DNA from: Pseudomonas sp. URIL14HWK12:I12
GTDB taxonomy: Bacteria; Pseudomonadota; Gammaproteobacteria; Pseudomonadales; Pseudomonadaceae
NCBI RefSeq assembly: GCF_003097135.1
Contig: NZ_QEQL01000005.1
Coordinates: 248,001 to 312,000, forward strand
Reading direction: 5' to 3'
DNA: 64,000 bases
Positions 49,650-57,734 of this stretch are shown here, one piece after another (positions within the stretch are counted from its first letter, which is position 1; the number at the start of each line of letters is the position of its first letter). The translations under genes and the position numbers were made by a program. The notes below the pieces were generated by a model. It saw nothing but the letters and a program-made list of their open reading frames with translations, ran no database searches and was not told where the DNA came from.

Positions 49650-50462
49650 ATGGACAACGCGTTCGCCACCGCTTTCGTCGAGGTCGCCTACCCGGTGATC
49701 AGCTCCGCGGCCCTGGCCTGCGCCCGTGCCACGGGCCTGGTGCTGGTAACGCCGGCCTTCAACCGCCTGGGCCTGACCGGGATGATCCGCGCGTGCGTGG
49801 CGGTAGCGATCTCGGTGCCGATGTTCTTTCCGATCTACGAGGGCTTCACCACGTTGAGCCAACATGGCGGCATTTTCATCGCCGGCCTGTTGATCAAGGA
49901 AATGCTCATCGGTGTGTTGGTAGGGTTGCTCTTTGGCATCCCCTTCTGGGCCGCCGAGGTGGCTGGCGAATTGGTCGACCTGCAACGCGGCTCGACCATG
50001 GCGCAATTGGTGGACCCGCTGGGCGCGAACGAGTCGGGGGTGATGGCCACGCTGCTGGTGGTGACCATCGTCGCGCTGTTCTTCATGTCGGGCGGCTTCA
50101 TTCTGATGGTCGATGGCTACTACCACAGCTACCAGCTGTGGCCAGCCATGGCCTTCACGCCGATTTTCGCCGAGCACGCCTTGACCGCAGTGCTGTCGAT
50201 TCTCGATCAGGTGATGCACGTGGGGGTGCTGATGGTCGCCCCTCTGGTGATCGCGCTGCTGGCCACGGACCTGATGCTGGCCTACCTCTCGCGCATGGCC
50301 TCCAATTTCCATATCTTCGACCTGTCGCTGCCGGTGAAGAATCTGTTTTTCACTTTGCTGATGGTGGTCTACATCGCCTTCCTGATCCCGGTGATGCTCG
50401 ACCAACTCGGTGAATTCCGTGCCACCGTGGAGTTCCTCAAGACCTTGGCCGGCGGAGGCTGA
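49650..50462 (+). CDS. sctT: Export apparatus protein SctT
   Basis: A 270-residue FliR/YscT-family protein with about six membrane helices. Family segments: ARATGLVLVTPAFNRLGLTGMIRACVAVAIS, LLIKEMLIGVLVGLLFGIPFWAAEVAGELVDLQRG, and RMASNFHIFDLSLPVKNLFFTLLMVVYI. I start at the ATG after sctS; the upstream part of the frame lies inside sctS. One copy sits in the SctR5-SctS4-SctT channel. Confidence 0.95.
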   Translation: MDNAFATAFVEVAYPVISSAALACARATGLVLVTPAFNRLGLTGMIRACVAVAISVPMFFPIYEGFTTLSQHGGIFIAGLLIKEMLIGVLVGLLFGIPFWAAEVAGELVDLQRGSTMAQLVDPLGANESGVMATLLVVTIVALFFMSGGFILMVDGYYHSYQLWPAMAFTPIFAEHALTAVLSILDQVMHVGVLMVAPLVIALLATDLMLAYLSRMASNFHIFDLSLPVKNLFFTLLMVVYIAFLIPVMLDQLGEFRATVEFLKTLAGGG

Positions 50463-50464
50463 GC

Positions 50465-51511
50465 ATGGCAGACACCAGCGAAGAGAAATCCCAGCCCGCC
50501 ACCAAGAAAAAGCTCAAGGAGGCGCGCGACAAAGGCCAGGTCGCCAAGAGCCAGGACATGGTTTCGGGCATGGTCATCCTGTTCTGCACGCTGTGCATTT
50601 CGGTGGTCGAGCCCCGTGCTCGCGCGCAAATAACCGCGCTGCTGGACCTGACGGCGCAGATCTACGTGCAACCTTTCGCGCAGGTATGGCCGCAAGTACT
50701 TGCCACCGCCGAGAGCCTGCTGCTGAGCCTCACGCTGCCCGTGGTGGCTGTAACGGTGGGCACGGTGGTGCTGACCAACCTCACCACCATGCAGGGCTTT
50801 GTGTTCTCCGGGGAGCCCATCAAGCCTGAATTCAAGCGCATCAACCCTGCCGAGGGCTTCAAGCGGATCTTCGCCATGCGCAACCTGGTGGAGTTTCTCA
50901 AGGGGCTGGTGAAAGTCGGCGGGTTAGCGGTGGCCTTTTATGTGGTGGGCCGCAGTGCGCTGCAGGCGTTGATGGAGTCTTCACGCTGCGGGCCAGGGTG
51001 CATCGAGTCGACTTTCTATGTAGTGCTCAAGCCGCTGGTGTTCACGGTGATCGCCGCTTTCCTGCTGCTGGGCGGTGTGGATGTTCTGATGCAGCGCTGG
51101 CTGTTCGGGCGGGAGATGAAGATGACTCACTCCGAACAGAAGCGCGAGCGCAAGGACCAGGACGGCGACCCGCTGATCAAGCGCGCGCGCCAGCGCCAAC
51201 GCCAGGAAATGGGTGCCACCAGCGGGCGCACCGGCATCGGCCAGGCGTCGATTCTGCTAGGCAGCGAAGGTGGCTGGCTGATCGGCATTCGCTACGTGCG
51301 TGGCGAAACGCCGGTGCCGGTGGTGGTCTGCCGGGCGGCGCCGGAAGACGGCGCCGCCATGCTCGAACAGGCGGGCGCTCTGGGCTTGCCGCAGGTTCAC
51401 GCGCCAACGCTGGCCGCCGACATCGCCCGGCGCACGGTGGCGGGCGAACCGGTGCCGGAACACACCTTCCAGGCCGTGGCCGACATTCTGGTGGCCGCGC
51501 GGCTGATCTGA
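50465..51511 (+). CDS. sctU: Export apparatus protein SctU lacking the NPTH autocleavage motif
   Basis: A 348-residue FlhB/YscU-family protein. The N-terminus SEEKSQPATKKKLKEARDKGQVAKSQ, four membrane helices (about 30-210) and the linker KMTHSEQKRERKDQDGDPLIKRARQRQRQEM are standard, as is the downstream IGIRYVRGETPVPVVVC. But the invariant N-P-T-H is replaced: residues 266-270 read GSEGG. Family members cut themselves after N of NPTH, and this underlies the change of export specificity. The frame is intact on both sides, so the change is not a frameshift. The function may be retained without cleavage. Confidence 0.92.
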   Translation: MADTSEEKSQPATKKKLKEARDKGQVAKSQDMVSGMVILFCTLCISVVEPRARAQITALLDLTAQIYVQPFAQVWPQVLATAESLLLSLTLPVVAVTVGTVVLTNLTTMQGFVFSGEPIKPEFKRINPAEGFKRIFAMRNLVEFLKGLVKVGGLAVAFYVVGRSALQALMESSRCGPGCIESTFYVVLKPLVFTVIAAFLLLGGVDVLMQRWLFGREMKMTHSEQKRERKDQDGDPLIKRARQRQRQEMGATSGRTGIGQASILLGSEGGWLIGIRYVRGETPVPVVVCRAAPEDGAAMLEQAGALGLPQVHAPTLAADIARRTVAGEPVPEHTFQAVADILVAARLI

Positions 51512-51513
51512 CC

Positions 51514-54294
51514 TCAATGAGCTGCGATGGCCAATACCGGCAACACATCACTGCGCGTGGCCAACGACCAGACCCGTTGCTCCCAGAAGCGCGCGCCTTG
51601 GCGTTGCGCCACCGCCTTGGCCTGCGCGAGCAAGGCATGGGCATGCACGGCAGCGACATTGCCTTCTGCTTGCAACACCAGCGCCGCCTTGGCCCTGAGC
51701 AACTCGGCCAGGTACCAGTTTTCGTCTCGTGCCTGCACCTGATCCAATGTTTGCTCCAGTGCATCCAGGCCCCACTGCGGTAGGCCTTGTGCACCCAAGG
51801 CCTGCGCATATTCGCAAGCGAACAGGCTGTACAGCGGCGTGCTGTGCTGTTCGCGCAATGCTGCCAGCAGCTCGCCCAGGCGGGTCAGCGTGGCTTCGCT
51901 GTGCTGTTCGCGCAGGCTCACCACGCACTCGAAGCATTGGGTGTGGCGCCACCACAGTGGCAGCTCCTGGCTGGCGATGCTGCTTTGCAGCTGTCGCAGG
52001 TAGTAGCGCGCTGCACCGATATCGCCGCGCATCAGGCTCACTGGCAAGGCGCTGTAGCACAGGCAGTACCACAACGTGGCCGGATGATTGAGGCTGACCG
52101 CATCGCCCACCAGCTGCTCGACACTGGCCTGAGCCTGCTCGCCGTTGCCCTCGATCAACTGGATCAGCGCCTTCAAGGCACGTGCCGCCAGGCGCTGGTC
52201 GAAGTGCAGATCAATGATGTGCGAGCGCGGCGCAAAGGGTGAGCTGAGGGCTTCACCGATGGCTTGCCGGGCCCCAGCCACGTCGCCCAGGTAAAAGCGC
52301 GGTACCGCCTGCATGCGCCGGGCCAGCAGCTGGCGATCAAGCACTTGTTCGCGCTGGCTCAGCGCGCTGTACTGATCGGCCAGCGCCAGGGCAGCGGCCG
52401 GGTCATTGCAGCACACCCGGTCGTTCCACAGCCCCCACAGTGCGCGCAGCTGGTGCTGGCTGTCGCCCAGGGCCGTGGCATCGTCCAGGACCGCTTGCCA
52501 GGCCTCGCGCACGGCCGTGCCGCCGCCGTGGGTCAAGGTCAGGATGCTGGCGCGGAAGGTTTGCAGCACCATGGCCTGCGGCCGGGCGTTTGCCTGCTTG
52601 CTAGCGGCCAACAGGCCGCGCTCGATCCAGGCCTCGCATTCACCCAGCAGCGACAGGCGCAGCCATAGCGGCGCACTGTGCAGGGTCAATTCGATGCCCA
52701 GCAGGCCGTCGCCGTGTTCGGCGAAAGCCCACTGCAAAGCGTTGCGCACGTTATCGATCTCAGGGCCGTACTGGGCCAGCCATTTGGCAGGGCTCAGGCG
52801 ATCGAGGCACGCAACCGCTTCACGCAGGCGACCAAGCCTGTACTGGGCATGGCGCAGGCCGATGCGTTGGGTTTCGCCTGCCTCCTCGAGCTTGTAATGG
52901 GCATACAGGCGCGTCGTTTCGAGCAGGCTATAGCGCTTACCATGGCTGTGCTCGAACGCGCCCAACAACGACTTGCCCACCAGGCTCTCGAGCAACGGCG
53001 CCAGGTCGTGGCCGACGCTATCGGCGACCGCGCCGGCCGCTTCCAGCGTGAAGCCGGGGCAGAGCACCGAGAGCTGGCGAAGCAGTGCCTGCTCGGGGGC
53101 ACTGAGCATGCCGTAGGTCCAATCCAGCGTGGCGCTCAGGGTGCGGTGGCGCGCAAGGCCGGTGCGCCGGCCGGTCATTTGCAGGCGGAAGCTGCTGTCC
53201 AGCAGGCCTACCAGCTCCCGCACGCCAAAGGTACGCACCCTCGCGGCGGCGATTTCCAGGGCCAGCGCATTGCCGTCGAGCTTGCGGCAGATAGAACAAA
53301 CCGCCTCGGTGTCCGCCGCCTGGAGGACGAAATCGGGGTCGTGAGTAGCGACCCGCTTGATGAACAACTCCACCGCTGGCCAGGCCAATGCCTGGCTTGG
53401 GGTCAACCGTTCACCGGCTGGCGGAACCGCGAGCGGGCCCAAGGCGTGGAGATACTCGCCCTGGGCATGCAACGGCTCGCGGCTGGCCACCAGCACACGG
53501 TATTGGGGGCCTTGCTGGAGCAGGGTTTCGATGGCTTCGGCCAAGTCGTCCAACACATGCTCGCAGTTGTCCAGCACCAGCAGAAAGCGACCTTCGGCCG
53601 GGCCAAGCAGGCGCAGCGGGTCGTCGCCCAAGGCGCTGACGCCCAGCGCATTGGCGAGCATGCCCTGCACTTGCTGGCGGCTGACGGCAACTGCCAGGTC
53701 CACGAAGGCTACCCCGCCTTCGAAGGCCGGCGCCAGCTGGTTAGCGACAGCCAGGGCGGCAGTGGTCTTGCCGCCGCCGCCCGGCCCGATCAGGGTGACG
53801 AAGCGGCGACGCTGAAGTTGATCGCGCAGCGCCTGCAAGGTGGCCTCCCGGCCAATCACGCGGGTGGCTACGTTCGGCAGGGCCGCGCCGCCAGCAGGTA
53901 GCGTGGCCATTGCCGCCGCCGGCGACGCACTGTGCACCGGTGCGACGAATCGGTAGCCACGCCCAGGTACGGTAACGATGTAACTGAACTCATCACTCTC
54001 GCCCAGCGCCCTGCGCAAAGCGACAACCTGCGCACGCAGGTTGCACTCCTCGACAACGGCGCGCGGCCATACCAACGCCAGCAGCTCGTTTTTCTCGACC
54101 AACTCGCCAGGGCGCGCGGCCAGTGCTGCCAGCAGGCTCAGCGCACGGCTTCCCAGAGCAACCGGCTGGTTATCGCGCAGTAGCACCTGCTGCCGCGGGT
54201 AAAGCAGAAAGGGGCCAAACCGCAGGGCCGCCTCGCCATCCATCGGGCCGTGTGCGGCCACCTCGTTTTGCAAACCAACGCTGGTAGGTGTCAT
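51514..54294 (-). CDS. Winged-helix/STAND-ATPase transcriptional regulator, 926 aa
   Basis: Residues 24-118 form an OmpR/PhoB-type winged helix: LRFGPFLLYPRQQVLLRDNQPVALGSRALSLLAALAARPGELVEK and YIVTVPGRGYRFVAPV. A STAND/NB-ARC-like ATPase follows with P-loop GPGGGGKT (170-177) and RFLLVLDNCEHV as Walker B. The rest, to about 900, is helical repeat of TPR type. Such proteins integrate a signal by ATP-driven opening and then bind DNA. It converges on sctU with two bases between the stops. By its location and its OmpR-type head, like HilA of Salmonella in principle, it may control the secretion genes. That link is inferred. Confidence 0.85.
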   Translation of the reverse strand: MTPTSVGLQNEVAAHGPMDGEAALRFGPFLLYPRQQVLLRDNQPVALGSRALSLLAALAARPGELVEKNELLALVWPRAVVEECNLRAQVVALRRALGESDEFSYIVTVPGRGYRFVAPVHSASPAAAMATLPAGGAALPNVATRVIGREATLQALRDQLQRRRFVTLIGPGGGGKTTAALAVANQLAPAFEGGVAFVDLAVAVSRQQVQGMLANALGVSALGDDPLRLLGPAEGRFLLVLDNCEHVLDDLAEAIETLLQQGPQYRVLVASREPLHAQGEYLHALGPLAVPPAGERLTPSQALAWPAVELFIKRVATHDPDFVLQAADTEAVCSICRKLDGNALALEIAAARVRTFGVRELVGLLDSSFRLQMTGRRTGLARHRTLSATLDWTYGMLSAPEQALLRQLSVLCPGFTLEAAGAVADSVGHDLAPLLESLVGKSLLGAFEHSHGKRYSLLETTRLYAHYKLEEAGETQRIGLRHAQYRLGRLREAVACLDRLSPAKWLAQYGPEIDNVRNALQWAFAEHGDGLLGIELTLHSAPLWLRLSLLGECEAWIERGLLAASKQANARPQAMVLQTFRASILTLTHGGGTAVREAWQAVLDDATALGDSQHQLRALWGLWNDRVCCNDPAAALALADQYSALSQREQVLDRQLLARRMQAVPRFYLGDVAGARQAIGEALSSPFAPRSHIIDLHFDQRLAARALKALIQLIEGNGEQAQASVEQLVGDAVSLNHPATLWYCLCYSALPVSLMRGDIGAARYYLRQLQSSIASQELPLWWRHTQCFECVVSLREQHSEATLTRLGELLAALREQHSTPLYSLFACEYAQALGAQGLPQWGLDALEQTLDQVQARDENWYLAELLRAKAALVLQAEGNVAAVHAHALLAQAKAVAQRQGARFWEQRVWSLATRSDVLPVLAIAAH

Positions 54295-55047
54295 GAACGA
54301 ACCTTTGTACTGGAGGTTTTCTCAGCAGCGACTGCTGCGTCACAGGCCATCTGCCTGGGCGAGTCGCCTCTTCATGTGCGTGGAGCGATCGGGCGCGTCG
54401 AGCGCGCCCGCGGGTTGCGTTATACAGGCGGGCCACCGTTCGGGTACGGGCTTGCCCCGGATGACAGAAATTGACGAACCTTGTTCAACCACGCTTGATC
54501 TTTTTTTATTTTTTTGCGCATTACGTCGCATTCCTTCCAGGCCGTGCACTACGGTTGGGCAACTTCAGCGGTGCGAACCCGAGAATGGGTAAGGCTACCG
54601 GAAAGTTGTTACTGAAAGTTTGCAAGGCGTGTGCCATAGACGCCCGTATTGGAAATTTATCAACAATGTGAAACATCTAGATACAGGGGAGGCACTGATT
54701 CTAGGGGAAATTTTGGTCGAAAACCCGAATAAAATTCAACTCCGCGTTCGGAAAGCCGAATTTTGTAGAACAACTTTTTGAGCTGTAAGTGGGGAACTCC
54801 GACACAGCAAACACATGTTTGAAAGTTCTGGGATGCCATTTCGCCACCGTGTTCGCGAAATACTTTTCTTGCACTCAGACCAATATTTTTCTGCAGTATA
54901 GAGTCTGCGCTTATGCTGCCCGCCTTTAATCGCAAAGGCCGTTCGGCGATAACGTTCTATAGCAACACCCCCCTCCCGGCTAGGCTTGAAAATGACGACG
55001 CAAGTGTTTCCGGCCACCTGTGGGCCATGGCTTGGGAGGTACGTCAG
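54295..55047. other. Gene-poor, AT-rich gap beside the secretion locus
   Basis: A 753-bp stretch of which the part from about 54480 to 54910 is clearly lower in GC than the rest of the window, with a T-rich tract at 54499-54514. It should hold the regulator promoter on the minus strand. A small hairpin (TTCGG-AAAG-CCGAA then TTTT, 54747-54764) is a weak terminator candidate. No ORF has a convincing start. Confidence 0.6.
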
Positions 55048-55221
55048 ATGGGCATCATTACAAGAAGATCTCTGGCAGTGATTTCGGTCGCTGCCTTGGC
55101 CGCACTCTACGCCGGGGCGGCCTGGCGAGCGGAGCAGATGCGCATGCTCAGCCCCGGCAGCGCCAGCTGCGCCTACGCTCAGTGTGTGCCGCAATCGGCC
55201 TCTTTCAGCGCCATGCGATGA
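55048..55221 (+). CDS. Small membrane-anchored or secreted peptide (57 aa)
   Basis: MGIITRRSLAVISVAALAALYAGAAW is a basic start followed by one hydrophobic helix (about 8-26), either a signal or an anchor. The remainder is short, with two cysteines in CAYAQC. GGGAGGT is placed ideally (seven bases before the ATG), which decides the start. It precedes the MFS exporter by 78 bp in the same direction and could be co-transcribed. No family recognised. Confidence 0.5.
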   Translation: MGIITRRSLAVISVAALAALYAGAAWRAEQMRMLSPGSASCAYAQCVPQSASFSAMR

Positions 55222-55299
55222 GGCATGCACAGCGGGTATATAGAACGTTAGGAGGCTATCGGATAGACTGGCGGCCCGCCCGCTGAGCCCCCGTCGCCC

Positions 55300-56775
55300 G
55301 TGACTGACAGCCCCACTGCCCTGCGCCCGATTCTCACCGCGCTGATGCTTGCCATCTTTCTCGGCGCGCTCGATCAGACCATCGTCGCGGTATCGATGCC
55401 GGCGATCTCAGCTCAGTTCAAGAACCTGGGCCTGCTCGCCTGGGTGATTGCCGGGTATATGGTGGCGATGACGGTTGCAACGCCGCTCTACGGAAAGCTG
55501 GGCGACCTGTATGGGCGCCGGCGCATGATACTTTTTGGCACTGGGCTGTTCACCCTGGCGTCGCTGTTCTGCGGCTTGGCGCAGAGCATGGAGCAACTGG
55601 TGCTGGCGCGGGTGATTCAAGGGATTGGCGCTGGTGGCATGGTGTCGGTAAGCCAGGCGATCATCGGCGACGTGGTGCCGCCCCGCGAGCGCGGGCGTTA
55701 CCAAGGCTACTTCAGCAGCATGTATGCCGCTGCCAGCGTCATAGGCCCGGTTGCCGGTGGCTACCTGACCCAGTACTGGTCATGGCGTGCGGTGTTCTGG
55801 ATCAACCTGCCACTGGGCGTTTTCGGCTGGCTGTACATGCGACACACGTTGGCCGGGTTAAGCACGCCCAGGCACAAGGCTCGGGTCGACTATGGCGGCG
55901 CAGCGCTAATGATCGTCGGCCTCACCGCTTTGCTGATGGCCATCACCTCGATTGGCCAAGGCTCGCACCTCACCGACCCTGCAACCGTCACGCTGCTGGG
56001 GCTGGCCGGGCTGGCTCTGGCGCTGTTCATCGGCTATGAACGGCGATTTCACGAGCCGCTGTTGCCGCTTCATCTGTTCGCAGAGCGTTCGGCGGTGCTG
56101 TGCTGGTGCACGGTGTTCTTCACTGCTTTTCAAGCGATTTCCCTGACCGTACTGATGCCCCTGCGCTACCAGGTAGTGGCCGGCGCTGGCGCGGACATTG
56201 CCGCGCTGCACATGCTGCCCCTGGCCATGGGGCTGCCCCTGGGTGCGTTCTTCGGTGGCCGCCATACCGCGCGCAGCGGGCGCTACAAACCGGTCATCCT
56301 CGTGGGCGCTGCGCTGATGCCCATAGCGATTCTGGGCCTGGCATTCACCTCGCCACAGGCCGGGTTACTCAGCGCGTTGTTGATGGTATGCACTGGCGTG
56401 GCATGTGGTTTGCAGTTTCCTACGTCGCTGGTGGGCGCGCAGAATGCGGCTCAGCCCCGAGACATCGGCGTATCCACCAGCACCACCAACCTGTTTCGCT
56501 CACTAGGCGGGGCGGTAGGGGTTGCCTGTATGTCGGCCTTGCTGCTGGCGCTGGTACACGCCGCGCATCTGGGCGGTGGCCCAGTGGCGTTGGGCGAAGG
56601 CAGCGGCAATGCGCTGCTCGATGCACTCAATGCCGTGGACGGCGCGGCGCGGGAGGCGCTGCGCGCGCAACTGCAGGCGGTGTTTCAGACGCTGCTGCTG
56701 GCCAGTGCCACCGTGGCGCTGTTGGGCCTGGCAGCGGCACTGGCCATGCCGGATCGGCAGCTGCGTGGCCGCTGA
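55300..56775 (+). CDS. DHA2-family (EmrB/QacA) MFS drug exporter
   Basis: A 491-residue inner-membrane protein with about 14 helices. Motif D1-like LDQTIVAVSMPAI and motif A GKLGDLYGRRRMILFGTGLF are clear, then motif C VGPVAGGYLTQYWSWRAVFWINLPLG. It should be a proton-driven multidrug exporter. The start is GTG at 55300 without a good ribosome site. It converges on ttgR, ending 60 bp before it. No partner membrane-fusion protein of the EmrA type adjoins it. Confidence 0.9.
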   Translation: MTDSPTALRPILTALMLAIFLGALDQTIVAVSMPAISAQFKNLGLLAWVIAGYMVAMTVATPLYGKLGDLYGRRRMILFGTGLFTLASLFCGLAQSMEQLVLARVIQGIGAGGMVSVSQAIIGDVVPPRERGRYQGYFSSMYAAASVIGPVAGGYLTQYWSWRAVFWINLPLGVFGWLYMRHTLAGLSTPRHKARVDYGGAALMIVGLTALLMAITSIGQGSHLTDPATVTLLGLAGLALALFIGYERRFHEPLLPLHLFAERSAVLCWCTVFFTAFQAISLTVLMPLRYQVVAGAGADIAALHMLPLAMGLPLGAFFGGRHTARSGRYKPVILVGAALMPIAILGLAFTSPQAGLLSALLMVCTGVACGLQFPTSLVGAQNAAQPRDIGVSTSTTNLFRSLGGAVGVACMSALLLALVHAAHLGGGPVALGEGSGNALLDALNAVDGAAREALRAQLQAVFQTLLLASATVALLGLAAALAMPDRQLRGR

Positions 56776-56835
56776 GTGCGCGGTTAACTTTTATTTAGGC
56801 GCCCAGATGCATAATGGCGGGATAATATTGGCCTG

Positions 56836-57480
56836 TTAAACGTATTGCCCATTGCGCATGGCTGGGCTGAGCCTGAGCATGTCCATAAGCCCATCGACGA
56901 CTCGTACGGCGTTCTCCGCCAGCGGCTGGCTGTCCGGGAGCAGTAGCCACTGCCCTATCTGGCCATCGATGTAGGCATGGGTGGCCAGTGATGCGTGGCG
57001 GGTGTCGAGATCGGCCGGCAGTTGGCCGCGCTTTACGGCATTACGCAGTGAACGTTCGATGCGCACCTTGCACTCGGCGCTTATCTGGACACGCTGCTGG
57101 CGCAAGTCACACATCTCGTCGGTGAATTCGCACTTATGGAAGAGGATTTCGTTGATGCGTCGAGTTTTGGGATCGGTAGCAATCTGCCGAAACAATTTGA
57201 CCAGCAACTGGTGCATACAGCCCAGCGGGTCAGGTTCGTCCTCGTTTTCGGCAGCGCTGGCCAGTTCATCGAGCGGCTCGCTCAGGGTGTCGAACATCGC
57301 CTGCACCAGATCGGCCTTGTTGCTGAAATGCCAGTAGATCGCGCCCCGCGTTACCCCCGCCAGCACGGCGATGTCGTTCAACGTCGTGCGCGCCATGCCC
57401 CTTTCATAAAAGGCTTTTTCGGCAGCCTGGAGTATCTGCTTGCGGGTTTCCAGGGCTTCTTCTTTGGTACGGCGAACCAT
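56836..57480 (-). CDS. ttgR: TetR-family repressor TtgR
   Basis: A 214-residue TetR repressor. The N-terminal helix-turn-helix (about 10-57) is ARTTLNDIAVLAGVTRGAIYWHFSNKADLVQAMFDTL, and the ligand domain has RRINEILFHKCEFTDEMCDLRQQR, the TtgR/NalC-AcrR signature. In P. putida it binds antibiotics and flavonoids and then frees the ttgABC promoter. It is divergent from ttgA with the operator between them, so autoregulation is expected. The ATG at 57480 gives the known N-terminus MVRRTKEEA; further upstream extension is not needed. Confidence 0.95.
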   Translation of the reverse strand: MVRRTKEEALETRKQILQAAEKAFYERGMARTTLNDIAVLAGVTRGAIYWHFSNKADLVQAMFDTLSEPLDELASAAENEDEPDPLGCMHQLLVKLFRQIATDPKTRRINEILFHKCEFTDEMCDLRQQRVQISAECKVRIERSLRNAVKRGQLPADLDTRHASLATHAYIDGQIGQWLLLPDSQPLAENAVRVVDGLMDMLRLSPAMRNGQYV

Positions 57481-57617
57481 GGCAGGGCGACCTCGACGGT
57501 ACATCGCACGGCCAACCCTGACAGGCGCCGCGCGCAAAAGCCGGGCGGGTTATCGATGGCAGTGCCCGGCGTGGCTATGGCCCGTTGCAGAGGGCCGGAT
57601 TCATTAGGCGAAGGCTG

Positions 57618-57648
57618 TTTACAAACAGTCGCGAATGTAAGTATATTC
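57618..57648. promoter_or_regulatory. TtgR operator with the ttgABC promoter
   Basis: TTACA (57619-57623) and TGTAA (57636-57640) form the inverted repeat of the TtgR operator. The same stretch holds TTTACA (57618-57623) and TATATT (57642-57647), spaced 18 bp, as -35 and -10 boxes, so a bound repressor would cover the promoter. Assignment is from resemblance to the P. putida DOT-T1E operator. Confidence 0.8.
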
Positions 57649-57734
57649 GATAGCAAGCTACATATCTAGCAACAGAGTTTCTGCCGCCTTTCCACTCTTG
57701 AGCGTCTTGCGCGTACACGCCCCCGAGGATTTCC

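Noticed and set aside
51241..51300. Frameshift as the cause of the missing NPTH motif in SctU
   Set aside because: Conserved family residues lie in the same frame immediately before and after the site.
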